From positions 1-58,595 of the forward strand of contig CAJUES010000019.1 of assembly GCA_910585765.1 (NCBI GenBank): DNA of 58,595 nt, read 5' to 3'. Made by a program: the position numbers and the translations under genes. Below, piece after piece: positions 1 through 7,566 of this stretch. The notes beneath the pieces are model-generated. The model was not told the origin of the DNA. It made no database searches and saw only the letters and a list, made by a program, of their open reading frames with translations. The first letter of the stretch is position 1, and each line of letters starts with the position of its first letter. The DNA comes from an uncultured Lachnospiraceae bacterium. Its GTDB lineage: Bacteria > Bacillota > Clostridia > Lachnospirales > Lachnospiraceae.

Positions 1-350
1 GTACATATTTCTACATACACTGTTCTTTGCATCGTCCTTATCTAAATGACATTGGCCCCCGCCCACCGTGATGAACCCCACCAAACCTCAAAATCCCTTG
101 ATTTTAAGCCATTCTTCCATACTTTCGCCTGCGAGTACCCAAATTCCTATGGCATCAATTCAAGATAGCCGCCTGTGCCGCTGTTAGATTCTGATGACTT
201 TTACCCCTGGGGTAAATAATTTACCCCTTTTACCCCACCTGTGCGGAATTTACCCCACCCTATTTTGCGATTCGACAAATCGACAAATTAACCCCTTGCT
301 TTTATGCGGAATCCGCTATAAAATGATTTCAGCGGAACGCTCCGCAGCGT
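1..350. other. Left edge without an intact gene
   Basis: No intact gene is supported here. A minus-strand stretch at 88-159 reads as a 23-residue tail ending in MEEWLKIKGF before a TGA stop and has the look of the C-terminus of a lost protein, but an in-frame stop lies just upstream. The remaining sequence is rich in CCCC and TTTACCCC runs and gives only low-complexity reading frames. Confidence 0.3.
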
Positions 351-379
351 TTGACAGATGCGGGGGAATCTGTTACAAT
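351..379 (+). promoter_or_regulatory. Sigma-A promoter of the antisense RNA
   Basis: TTGACA at 351-356 and TACAAT at 374-379 are separated by 17 bp, and a TG one base before the -10 box gives an extended -10. This is the best consensus promoter in the left end. No convincing protein start follows, and a hairpin terminator lies about 55 bases downstream of the expected start site, so the product is most likely a short RNA. Confidence 0.75.
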
Positions 380-385
380 GAAAAT

Positions 386-478
386 ACAAAAGGGAATACT
401 GCCGATAGACGGTCAGCCCTTAGAAATTGGTTTCTAAAAAAGTAACCGCATCCTTTGGCCGAGGGCGGTTACTTTTTT
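386..478 (+). ncRNA. Putative antisense RNA antitoxin of a type I toxin-antitoxin pair
   Basis: A transcript of about 90 bases is predicted from the promoter at 351-379 to the shared terminator at 436-478. It runs convergently into the 3' end of the holin-like toxin gene, so the two RNAs would pair over the terminator region and the last codons of the toxin. This is the geometry of TxpA/RatA-type systems of Firmicutes. Near its 5' end the RNA carries the motif GATAGACGGTCAGCCCTT, of which a 16/18 copy lies in the same sense in the toxin mRNA leader. The start site is inferred from the promoter and no structure was computed. Confidence 0.6.
436..478. terminator. Bidirectional terminator shared by toxin mRNA and antisense RNA
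   Basis: AAAAAAGTAACCGC at 436-449 pairs perfectly with GCGGTTACTTTTTT at 465-478 around a 15-base loop. A U-run follows the stem on either strand, so it should end transcription from both directions. The stop codon of the toxin gene lies inside the right arm, which makes the toxin 3' end and the antisense 3' end complementary. Confidence 0.8.
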
Positions 479-561
479 GTGTGGTTTATGTACGCTATCA
501 AGATCGAAACGATGATTCCAAGAATCATCAGAACAACCGTCAGCAGTTCATAGTCACTCAT
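469..561 (-). CDS. Putative holin-like toxin, type I toxin-antitoxin, 30 aa
   Basis: This 30-residue protein begins MSDYELLTVVLMILGIIV, has one hydrophobic helix of about 19 residues (6-24) and ends in a short basic tail, HTKK. That is the layout of the 'putative holin-like toxin' family of Firmicutes, small membrane peptides of type I toxin-antitoxin loci that depolarise or permeabilise the cytoplasmic membrane. The ATG at 561 follows GGAAAGGAGGG with good spacing, which fixes the start. The reading frame ends inside the hairpin terminator. A convergent promoter and short RNA on the other strand would supply the antisense antitoxin. The toxin mRNA has a leader of about 95 bases with its own inverted repeats, as is usual for toxins kept translationally silent. 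Family assignment rests on size, hydrophobic pattern and context. Confidence 0.75.
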   Translation of the reverse strand: MSDYELLTVVLMILGIIVSILIAYINHTKK

Positions 562-663
562 AAGCAATCCCTCCTTTCCCGGTTTTACCCGTTGTCAGAG
601 GGATAGTCCCTCTGCGAAGAAGGACTGACCGCCTATCCCGTTATGGCAGTACCCCGTATGGAT

Positions 664-692
664 ATTTTATCAGGAAATGTCGGACGCTACAA
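664..692 (-). promoter_or_regulatory. Likely promoter of the holin-like toxin mRNA
   Basis: On the minus strand TTGTAG (692-687) and TAAAAT (669-664) are 17 bp apart, with TG one base before the -10 box. The expected start near 657 places the shared motif GATAGGCGGTCAGTCCTT (637-620) about 20 bases into the RNA, the same position its counterpart takes in the antisense RNA. The promoter sits at the edge of the IS110 remnant. Confidence 0.5.
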
Positions 693-1136
693 GATGGTTT
701 TCCGGCTTTTTTCTTTTTCCACTTTCCCTTGCGATACATTCAGTGATGTGCATACGGTGTCTGGTAAGACGCCGGAGGGCAAGGTATTGGGAACCACGCC
801 ATGGTTTGACTGCAATACGTCCTACACGGGCAAAATCAGCAATCACATAGGAATAATGCCATCGTTCTTTCCGATGTCGTTAAAGGACTTCCTGTAGTTC
901 CTGACTTCCTTTGGATTGAGACAGTAAACCCTGACAGAGAATGGCGCAAGCAGGTCACTGGCAGAAAGATCATTAGCCAGATAGACGCCATAGAAACCAG
1001 TGGATTCCATACCAATAACAGCGTATTTGAACTGATGGTTATGCTCTAATACATCAGAAATCACCTGTTCCATAAGAACTGCACCTTCCTGGTTCATTGT
1101 TTCCATGCAAATATACCTGTTAACCTCCCCGCTCAA
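670..1136 (-). pseudogene. IS110-family transposase remnant, frameshifted and truncated
   Basis: The upstream part reads GMESTGFYGVYLANDL and then YCLNPKEVRNYRKSF, the conserved N-terminal DEDD-transposase segment of IS110 elements. After KND the frame breaks near 850 and continues in another frame as YVIADFARVGRI and then QYLALRRLTRHRMHITECIA, which are the next conserved IS110 blocks. The combined reading stops at 670-672, so most of the protein including the C-terminal catalytic half is missing. Neither the element's ends nor an intact start can be seen. It is a dead insertion sequence next to the toxin-antitoxin locus, whose promoter abuts the break. Confidence 0.8.
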
Positions 1137-1286
1137 ATTCCATATCGGCCTTCACGTCTGCCCTGCGCCGTGTCCTGTTATCCGCTCCCGGAGGGAATCG
1201 GACAGCCTGGATGAGGCCTTTCCCGTCTTTTGGGTGCCCGCCTGATAGCTTTTTGCTATTCCTGTTGCAGCCATGTTCAATCTCCT

Positions 1287-1787
1287 TCATTGCTTCCCGG
1301 AACACTGCGGATGTCCGTCCTGCCTTGTCTGGCTATAGCTTATTGGTGATATATTTTTTCTCCAGAACAAGCCCTCTGAAAACGCTATCCTCTCCATAAT
1401 GGACTGCGCTTTTTCTGACGGATTATACACTGACAAATTTAAGCAATCCCAATCAAAAACCAGCAACGCATCTTCATCCACAAACAGGACATTCAGCGTG
1501 CCCGAATGGTTCCCCATAATTTCACAGACTGCTTCCTCTATCATTTTCGGTGTAGGACGGTCAACCCATCCATTCCACAGAATAGATACATGGTAATAGC
1601 ACATCAGTTTCAAAATAATGGCAACAAACCGGTCTTTCAGCCCTGTATGTTTATCGCTGTTCAGCAGATAATACTCCACATCAAAAAACTGCCCGCCATT
1701 GTCCGGTTCCACCTGCTCCGGAAGATAATCCATAATAGAACATGGCTTCTCCAGCAATGCATTGATTCGCTCCATTTTACTTTCCAT
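1287..1787 (-). CDS. Conserved hypothetical protein, 166 aa
   Basis: I do not recognise a named family. The protein is soluble, without signal peptide or membrane segment. It has an acidic, aromatic-rich middle (LFVDEDALLVFDWDCLNLSVYN) that reads as genuine coding sequence with alternating beta-type hydrophobics, then a helical segment to EGLFWRK. The last 22 residues, rich in Ser, Gln and Gly, look unrelated in character and may be read-through beyond the original end, since mobile-element debris follows directly. The start is the ATG at 1787; another Met lies four codons in. No operon partner is visible. A small domain of the immunity or regulatory kind is possible but unproven. Confidence 0.55.
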   Translation of the reverse strand: MESKMERINALLEKPCSIMDYLPEQVEPDNGGQFFDVEYYLLNSDKHTGLKDRFVAIILKLMCYYHVSILWNGWVDRPTPKMIEEAVCEIMGNHSGTLNVLFVDEDALLVFDWDCLNLSVYNPSEKAQSIMERIAFSEGLFWRKNISPISYSQTRQDGHPQCSGKQ

Positions 1788-1934
1788 CTTGTACCACCTA
1801 CTGACTTATATGTTCAGAATCAATATTACATTTTTTCTTTCGGTTTATCACTTTGTTTACCCACAAATCGACAAAGATTTCTGCGATATCTGCCCGCCCT
1901 CTCTTGCTTATTTGTTATGTGAGACCGAGGGTTC

Positions 1935-2153
1935 CTACATACTAAGTTTTCTTTTCCCAAAAATCACACCAACCACTGCACCGAAAGCAATTCCCAGACA
2001 GAGTACAACTAACAAATACTCAGGAAGCAAAACACTAAATAGTCCTCCAGCAAATGTTCCATAAGCTATACCCCAACCAACATAATAAGATATTTTATCT
2101 TTCTTATTGCCTTTTTTTATAATGTCACCTTCTCTCTTAAAACACGAAACCAT
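1935..2153 (-). CDS. Small two-helix membrane protein, hypothetical
   Basis: The reading frame contains two hydrophobic segments rich in Gly and Ala, YYVGWGIAYGTFAGGLFSVL and YLLVVLCLGIAFGAVVGVIF, joined by a short acidic turn and closed by a basic tail, GKRKLSM. This fits a small inner-membrane hairpin protein. The ATG at 2153 is a usable start but lacks a good ribosome site. A better site, AGAAGGTGACATT, stands just before an ATA codon at about 2120, which suggests that the original ATG start has mutated and the gene may be dead or weakly expressed. Function is unknown. Confidence 0.45.
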   Translation of the reverse strand: MVSCFKREGDIIKKGNKKDKISYYVGWGIAYGTFAGGLFSVLLPEYLLVVLCLGIAFGAVVGVIFGKRKLSM

Positions 2154-2294
2154 CCCGTTCTCAGTCTGCAGGAATACCGGAGCTACCCGCCCTGAATAGA
2201 TTCCGCAAAATTCCCTTTCCTTTTCCCGTTCAGCAGGAATCCTCCCGCAAGCCCACCCGTATCCCGAACCGAGATACGTCAATCCCTTTGTGCC

Positions 2295-2482
2295 CTAGAG
2301 CGTGTTTCAAAATTCATTCCTGCCATCTGCATAGCGACGCGTATGCGTCGCATTCACCACTTTTTCGTGATATTTGCGCCAAATTCAGGTTACATAGCTC
2401 GCTATGCGCCCTTCATTTGGCACAAATCTCCCACAAATTGTGACGCACATCTGCCAGAAAGCAATTTTGAAACACGCTCTAG
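2295..2482. mobile_element. MITE-like element with 20-bp perfect terminal inverted repeats
   Basis: CTAGAGCGTGTTTCAAAATT at 2295-2314 is repeated as its exact reverse complement at 2463-2482. The 188-bp element encodes nothing convincing and is full of internal palindromes (GCGACGCgtatGCGTCGC, CATAGCtcGCTATG, and TTTGCGCCAAAT with its near-complement), so a single strand could fold along its whole length. Size and structure fit a non-autonomous miniature inverted-repeat transposable element. The outer CTAG may contain a TA target duplication. The parent transposase is not in the window. Confidence 0.75.
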
Positions 2483-2566
2483 CAGGAGAAATACGGCTAT
2501 AAAAACAAAAGTGTTTTTGAAAAAACAGTTACAAAATGTTATTTTTTTGCAAAGGACTGACCATAA

Positions 2567-2809
2567 ATGCCAAAATACGCTGAACTCCCGGCATTCAGGG
2601 AGCAAAATTTCATAACGGAAGCGGATGGGGATATGTTCCACCGTGAAGCCCGCGTCCCTGCGATCCATTTTGCCCTCCCGGTCTATGAAGAAAATGCGCT
2701 TGTAAGATACAATATCTCCCATGCCCGGCTTTTGATTAACCATGCTGAAAATGGCAGGAAATATCTGTATGATATCCTGGCAATAAAAAAAGAAACGAGC
2801 AAGCCGTAG
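2567..2809 (+). pseudogene. C-terminal remnant of an element-borne polyvalent/toxin-type protein
   Basis: The 80-residue reading frame ends in KYLYDILAIKKETSKP. A closing block of the form YLYDIxxIKKET is typical, as I recall, of the barnase/EndoU/ColicinE5-RelE-like nuclease domains at the ends of large polyvalent proteins on phages and integrative elements. Here only the tail is left. It starts just after the MITE-like element, has only a weak ribosome site (AAAGGA) and is followed by non-coding sequence. I infer a truncated relic of an integrative element and not an active nuclease. Confidence 0.35.
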
Positions 2810-2973
2810 CAAGATGTACGGTGAAAAACCATTTCATATTGTCAATAATAAGCTGTTTTTTAATTCCTGTCAATCCCCAATTTTGATTTTTTCAGAGTAC
2901 CGCCATTGGCATTTTTAATGAAATGGGGGAACTTTGTTCCCCCTTGATCACTCCATAGCGGGAGGCGCAGAGA

Positions 2974-3341
2974 ATGCCAGATGTCCGCATGCACAGCGTC
3001 ATGAACGACATAGTAAGCAGTGACGGGGAATACCCGGCGATTCTCCGGAAATCGGACACATACTCCGGCGAACTGGACAGGATGGATTTATCAAAAGAAA
3101 TCCGGCTGCTGATTGACCGCTTTGTCAGCGAGCAGAACGCGCATAGCCGCATTCAGGAGCGTCCCTCCGGGTCATCGAATACAGCGAGGAGGACTTTCTG
3201 CGCCATCGTGTACATCTCACCAGCGGCGAGCGGCAGACGCCCCCGATGCTCAGGCCGTTTTTCATCCCTGCCGCAATGGTACCCTATTTTGAGTTTCGCA
3301 ATTACCTATTTGAACGGACAGCCGCATCTGGCTGGTTCTGA
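2974..3341 (+). pseudogene. Frameshifted relic of an unrecognised element protein
   Basis: Two protein-like blocks lie in different frames. The first begins MPDVRMHSVMNDIVSSDGEY and runs to VSEQNAHSRI. After a break near 3150-3170 the frame changes and continues as VIEYSEEDFLRHRVHLTSGE and then RPFFIPAAMVPYFEFRNYLF, to a TGA at 3339-3341. Both parts have strong coding character (amphipathic helices, aromatic clusters), so they most likely belonged to one gene broken by an indel. Its last 40 bases overlap the 3' end of the convergent AraC regulator. I cannot name the family. Confidence 0.5.
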
Positions 3342-4147
3342 GTCCGGTACTCGCTGGGGCTCATGCCCATCTTCTGGCGAAATATCCTTGAAAAATACAG
3401 CGGGTCGGTGTAGCCCACGGTATGTGCGACGGAACGGACGGACAGCGCGGTGCTTTTCAGCAGGATACAGGCCTGCCGCAGCCGGTAATCCAGGAGATAG
3501 TTCTGGATGGAAACGCCGGTGAAGGATTTGAACAGGCGGTGAAGATAGGAACGGTTGATGTTGAGGTGGTCGGCAATATCCTGTATGGTGATCTGGTCGC
3601 AGTATCTTCCCTCGATGAATTTCAGCGCTTCCTCCGCGTAATCTGATTTTTTCTCGTCGCAGGCATAGTGGGGGCTGGGAAATTTGCGGGCGAGCAGGAA
3701 GAGATACTCGTACATGATACTGTTCATGATAAGATCACGGTTTTGGGGGAGCTTGTCCGCCTCAAACATCTTTTCGTGACAGAGCCGCATCTGGTCGTCC
3801 TGCCCGTAGTGGATGACCAGATTGTCCCAGAGGGATGTCCGCTCGAGATATCCTTTTACCTTGATGCCCTGCATTCCGATCCAGGTGTAGCGCCATGGAT
3901 CATTCTGATCAGCTTCATAGTAGATGAGCTCGCCTGGACAGATGAGGAAGGCATCGCCCTCTTTGAGACGGAACAGCTTCCCCCTTGCCTTGTAGATGCC
4001 TCGGCCGCCCAGGATATAGTGGATCAGGTACCCGTTGCGGAGTATGGGACCATAGCTGTGCCCAGGCGCGCAGTTTTCATAGCCGCAGGTGTAGATCATC
4101 GCATCGATATTCCTGAAAAAGTCGTTTGAAAAAGTGTAATCCTGCAT
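3302..4147 (-). CDS. AraC-family transcriptional regulator with N-terminal cupin
   Basis: At 281 residues this is a standard-length AraC regulator. Residues about 25-95 form the sugar-sensing cupin-type domain (HYILGGRGIYKARGKLF; GDAFLICPGE). Residues about 175-268 carry the paired helix-turn-helix, with the first recognition region ITIQDIADHLNINRSYLHRL and the second ending in the signature VAHTVGYTDPLYFSRIF. The ATG at 4147 follows AGGAGGG. The gene is divergent from the PTS operon with a 249-bp shared intergenic region, so it most likely activates that operon in response to its sugar. Its 3' end overlaps a relic on the other strand. Ligand unknown. Confidence 0.9.
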   Translation of the reverse strand: MQDYTFSNDFFRNIDAMIYTCGYENCAPGHSYGPILRNGYLIHYILGGRGIYKARGKLFRLKEGDAFLICPGELIYYEADQNDPWRYTWIGMQGIKVKGYLERTSLWDNLVIHYGQDDQMRLCHEKMFEADKLPQNRDLIMNSIMYEYLFLLARKFPSPHYACDEKKSDYAEEALKFIEGRYCDQITIQDIADHLNINRSYLHRLFKSFTGVSIQNYLLDYRLRQACILLKSTALSVRSVAHTVGYTDPLYFSRIFRQKMGMSPSEYRTQNQPDAAVRSNR

Positions 4148-4279
4148 CGAATCCCTCCTGTCTCCAGACAGAGCGTAATTTTATTGATAGTTCCCTATTG
4201 CCGCCATCGGTCAAATCTGTAAAATTCATGATGTCATAATGTTCAATGTCAAAGTCACATTTCTCCATATGAAATCTAT

Positions 4280-4295
4280 TATAATACGCTATAAT
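4280..4295 (+). promoter_or_regulatory. Candidate -10 region of the PTS operon
   Basis: Two TATAAT hexamers lie 10 bp apart at 4280-4285 and 4290-4295 in the AraC/PTS divergent region. Neither has a good TTGACA 17 bp upstream, which fits a promoter that needs an activator such as the divergent AraC protein. The choice between the two is open. Confidence 0.4.
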
Positions 4296-4396
4296 ATGAA
4301 TTACAAGAGCAACAGAGAACTTCAATAAATCGTTTTGACACTGTGGCCACAGGAGAGACGGGATGCTTTTGCAGAAAAGAAAAGGAGGAGCATGGA

Positions 4397-6394
4397 ATGG
4401 ATGCGAATAAGCGGCAAAGATATGAAAAAATCTCCATAGAGCTTACGAGACTCGTCGGCGGCCGGGAGAATATCCAGGGTGTGGCCCACTGTGCGACGCG
4501 CCTGAGAATCGTTTTGAACGACAATGATCTGGCAGACCTGAAAGCGATCGAGGATGTCGACCTGGCGAAAGGTGTTTTCGTGGCGGGCGACCAGGTTCAG
4601 ATCATATTTGGCGCCGGTCTGGTAAACGATGTGTACGAGGTGTTTGCCGAACACAACAATATGAAGAACATGAGCCTCAGCGACTTAAAGACTGTGGCGA
4701 ACAAGAAGATGAACCCGCTCCAGCGGATCATCAAGGCATTGTCGGACGTGTTTGTGGACATCATGCCCGGTATCCTTGCGGCGGCGCTGCTGACAGGACT
4801 TTCCGGCGTTCTTGGCAACATGGAATTCGTGCAGGCAAACGATACCCTGTACGGCATCAACCGGCTGATCAATATCTCATCAGGGGCGATCTTTGGGTTC
4901 CTTCCGCTTGCAGTCGCCTACAGTGCGTGCAAACGGTTTGGCGGTCGCCCTATCCTGGGAATTGTCATCGGCTGTATCATGCTGAGTGAAAGTCTGGCAA
5001 ATGCATACGCTGCGGCGCAGGGGACGGTGGAGGTCACGACACTGCACATTTTGGGTCTTGGGGTTGAGCTGGTCGGATTTCAGGGCGGCATCATCGTGGC
5101 GCTGCTGATGGGGTTTGTGACGGCAAAGCTGGATATTTTCTTCGAGAAAAAGGTTCCGGAGGTAATCCGCCTGCTGCTGTCGCCGCTGCTCACGACGCTG
5201 GTGGGCGCGCTGCTGCTGTTCACGGTGATCGGACCGGTTGGAAGAGGGCTCTCGACCGGGATCACGAACGCACTGGTATGGATGACACAGAATCTCGGCG
5301 TATTTGGCTATGCGATTTTCTCAGGCCTGCAGCAGCTGGTGGTCATCACGGGCCTGCATCATATCTTTGGGGCGATCGAGGCGCAGCTTCTGGCGGATAC
5401 GGGCCGGAATTTCCTGAATCCGCTGATGTCGGTGGCGATCATCGCCCAGGGCGGCGCGGTGCTGGGATATCTGGTGCTTCACAGAAAGAATGTAAAGACA
5501 CGGGAACTGTGCATTCCAAGCTTTGTGTCAGTCCTGTTTGGCATCACGGAGCCCGCATTGTTCGGCATCAACCTGCGGTACCGCTTCCCGATCATCGGCG
5601 GCTGCATCGGCGGCGCGCTGGGCGGGATCGTGGTCTATCTCACCGACCTTGCGGCAGTCGGATTTGGCACTACCGTGCTTCCGGGGATCGCGCTTGCGGA
5701 TCCGGCAGACAACGGATACATCAATTATATCATCGCACACGGGATCGCCATTGCAGGCGGCTTTATCATGACGCTGGTACTGGGAAAATTTATGGATCAG
5801 ACGCAGACTGAGACGGCTGAGACAGGCGCGGGACAGCCGGTGCAGACGGAAACAGACAGACGGGAAACAGAGGCGGCTGTGCAGGAACAGGGGATGCCGG
5901 AGGAGGAGATCTTTTTCGGATATGCGGACGGGCAGCTGATCGCAATGGAGGATGTCAGGGATGACACGTTTGCGAACAAAGTGCTGGGAGACGGTGTTGC
6001 GGTGATACCGTCGGATGGAAAGGTCTATGCGCCCACAGACGGAACCGTTCTGAGCGTGTTTGACACAAAGCATGCAGTCTGCTTTGCCAGCGGCGGCGGG
6101 ACAGAGATTCTGATCCATATCGGCGTGGACACGGTGAATCTGCAGGGAAAGCATTTCACAGCGCATGTGAAGGACGGAGACCAGGTAAAGCGGGGACAGC
6201 TGCTGGTGGAGTTTGACAGAGAGCAGATCGAGAAGGCGGGCTATGACACCGTGATCCCGATGATTTTCACGGACCTGCCGGATGAACTGACGCTCGACAA
6301 AGCGGCGCCCTGCCGGATGACAAGGGATACACAGGCTGTCGTGGTCAGACGGTGTGGGGATTATGATGTAAAAGGCGGGATAGGAAATGGATAA
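4397..6394 (+). CDS. PTS sugar transporter EIIBCA, glucose/sucrose-glucoside superfamily
   Basis: This 665-residue fused transporter takes up and phosphorylates a sugar using phosphate from HPr. The N-terminal IIB domain has the phosphocysteine motif HCATRLR with Cys32. The central IIC domain has about ten membrane segments, the signature TGLHHIFGAIEAQLL and the ITEP motif GITEPALFGINLRYRFP. After an acidic linker, the C-terminal IIA domain carries the phosphohistidine at about His574 in ILIHIGVDTVNLQGKHF. This domain order is that of beta-glucoside, trehalose and sucrose permeases. I chose the ATG at 4397 because AAAGGAGG stands 8 bases upstream; a longer frame from 4343 lacks a site. The HAD gene starts 8 bp before its stop codon ends. 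Sucrose or another glucoside is most likely, but the substrate cannot be read from the sequence. Confidence 0.9.
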   Translation: MDANKRQRYEKISIELTRLVGGRENIQGVAHCATRLRIVLNDNDLADLKAIEDVDLAKGVFVAGDQVQIIFGAGLVNDVYEVFAEHNNMKNMSLSDLKTVANKKMNPLQRIIKALSDVFVDIMPGILAAALLTGLSGVLGNMEFVQANDTLYGINRLINISSGAIFGFLPLAVAYSACKRFGGRPILGIVIGCIMLSESLANAYAAAQGTVEVTTLHILGLGVELVGFQGGIIVALLMGFVTAKLDIFFEKKVPEVIRLLLSPLLTTLVGALLLFTVIGPVGRGLSTGITNALVWMTQNLGVFGYAIFSGLQQLVVITGLHHIFGAIEAQLLADTGRNFLNPLMSVAIIAQGGAVLGYLVLHRKNVKTRELCIPSFVSVLFGITEPALFGINLRYRFPIIGGCIGGALGGIVVYLTDLAAVGFGTTVLPGIALADPADNGYINYIIAHGIAIAGGFIMTLVLGKFMDQTQTETAETGAGQPVQTETDRRETEAAVQEQGMPEEEIFFGYADGQLIAMEDVRDDTFANKVLGDGVAVIPSDGKVYAPTDGTVLSVFDTKHAVCFASGGGTEILIHIGVDTVNLQGKHFTAHVKDGDQVKRGQLLVEFDREQIEKAGYDTVIPMIFTDLPDELTLDKAAPCRMTRDTQAVVVRRCGDYDVKGGIGNG

Positions 6395-7220
6395 AAAGTT
6401 GATATTTCTGGACATCGACGGAACACTGGTGTCCGCCATGAAGGCGCCCTCGGCGCGCGTGACAGAGGCGGTGCGCGGTGCGCGGGAAAACGGAAACAAA
6501 GCGTTTCTGTGCACCGGGAGAAATATGGCGATCATAGGGGAAGATATCCGCAGGGTCGGCTTTGACGGAATCATCGCCAGCGCCGGCGCACATGTGGAGG
6601 CGGGGGACGAGGTGCTCTTTGACAGCCTGCTGCCGGAGGAGACGGTACAGGAGTGTCTCGAGGTGTTTCACGGACAAGGGATCTACTGCAGGATCGAGAG
6701 TCCGGAGGGAATCTATACAGATCCGCAGATGGAGGCGCTGCTGCGGTCGGCCGCGCCCGATGCGGCGAACTCAGAGCTGATCCGCATGCAGAGGGAGATC
6801 GAGAGCGGCATCGTCATACAGCCGTATGACCGATATCCTCAGAAAGGGGCGTACAAGATCTGCTTCACCGCGACAAATCTGGAGGCGGTTGAGGAGACAC
6901 GGAAGTATCTGGGCGACAGATTCAGCTATGTCGTACATCCTTACGGGGACAGCAGCGCCTGCTTTAACGGGGAGATTATTCCGCGGGAGGTCGACAAGGG
7001 CAGGGGGATGGAGCTCATCTGCCGGTATTACGGGGCGGATTTGAAGGACACGGTGGCGTTTGGCGACAGCATGAACGACTATGCGATGATGCGCTCGGCG
7101 GGATGCAGCATCGCGATGGGAAATGCCTGCAGGGAATTGAAGGATATAGCGGACCATGTGTGCGGGAATGTCTGGGATGACGGGATTTACTATGAATTTC
7201 AGAGAATGGGCTTTATATAG
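6387..7220 (+). CDS. Cof-type HAD-IIB sugar phosphatase
   Basis: The 277-residue protein has the HAD nucleophile motif FLDIDGTLV (Asp9, Asp11) at its start and the closing motif VAFGDSMNDYAMMRSAG typical of Cof/YbiV-type phosphatases, with a C2-type cap between. Such enzymes dephosphorylate sugar phosphates in the cytosol. Its ATG overlaps the stop of the EII gene (ATGGATAA), so translation is probably coupled. Placed directly after a PTS permease, it may remove phosphate from the imported sugar or act as a safety valve against sugar-phosphate stress. The substrate is unknown. Confidence 0.85.
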   Translation: MDKKLIFLDIDGTLVSAMKAPSARVTEAVRGARENGNKAFLCTGRNMAIIGEDIRRVGFDGIIASAGAHVEAGDEVLFDSLLPEETVQECLEVFHGQGIYCRIESPEGIYTDPQMEALLRSAAPDAANSELIRMQREIESGIVIQPYDRYPQKGAYKICFTATNLEAVEETRKYLGDRFSYVVHPYGDSSACFNGEIIPREVDKGRGMELICRYYGADLKDTVAFGDSMNDYAMMRSAGCSIAMGNACRELKDIADHVCGNVWDDGIYYEFQRMGFI

Positions 7221-7268
7221 ATCATGTTATATTTATTAGATAATGAATACAGGAAAGGAAAATGTGAG

Positions 7269-7526
7269 ATGAAAAAATTTAGTTACACGGTTACAGATGC
7301 GGTAGGAATCCATGCAAGACCAGCCGGACTGCTGGTAAAGGAGGCCAAAAAGTATGCCAGTAAGATCGTGATCTGCAAGGACGGCAGGACGGCGGAGGCG
7401 GGAAAGCTGATGGCTGTCATGGGACTGGGCGTGAAGTGCGGGCAGACTGTAGAGGTTGAGATCACCGGGGAGGACGAGGATGCTGCATATGAGGCAGTCA
7501 GGGCGTTTTTTGAGAAGAATCTGTAG
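7269..7526 (+). CDS. ptsH: HPr-like phosphocarrier with Lys at position 46
   Basis: The 85-residue protein has the phosphorylatable His15 in GIHARPAG and the usual HPr length and fold pattern, so it should carry phosphate from enzyme I to EIIA. The regulatory region reads AGKLMAVMGLG where a typical Gram-positive HPr has LKSIMGVMSLG. Aligning these puts Lys at position 46 in place of the Ser that HPr kinase modifies. It should therefore work in transport but not in CcpA-dependent catabolite repression. The ATG at 7269 follows AGGAAAGGAAAA; an upstream in-frame ATG at 7224 has no site. It lies between the HAD and enzyme I genes of a self-contained PTS operon. Confidence 0.9.
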   Translation: MKKFSYTVTDAVGIHARPAGLLVKEAKKYASKIVICKDGRTAEAGKLMAVMGLGVKCGQTVEVEITGEDEDAAYEAVRAFFEKNL

Positions 7527-7566
7527 GGAAAAAACAGTTGTTAGATAGAACAGGAGGACGAGGGGA

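Noticed and set aside
194..445. Plus-strand 83-codon frame over the antisense RNA promoter
   Set aside because: It is low in coding character with TTTACCCC repeats and runs into the terminator; the strong promoter inside it argues for a short RNA instead.
2343..2812. Open frames across the MITE-like element on both strands
   Set aside because: They arise from inverted-repeat DNA and have no conserved features apart from the remnant at 2567-2809.
4321..4345. Possible catabolite-responsive (cre) site before the PTS operon
   Set aside because: The AAATCGTTTTGACA region misses several required positions of the cre consensus.
5528..6574. Minus-strand open frame of 348 codons opposite the PTS EII gene
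   Set aside because: It lies fully antisense to the transmembrane and EIIA parts of a well-supported gene and has no recognisable domain.
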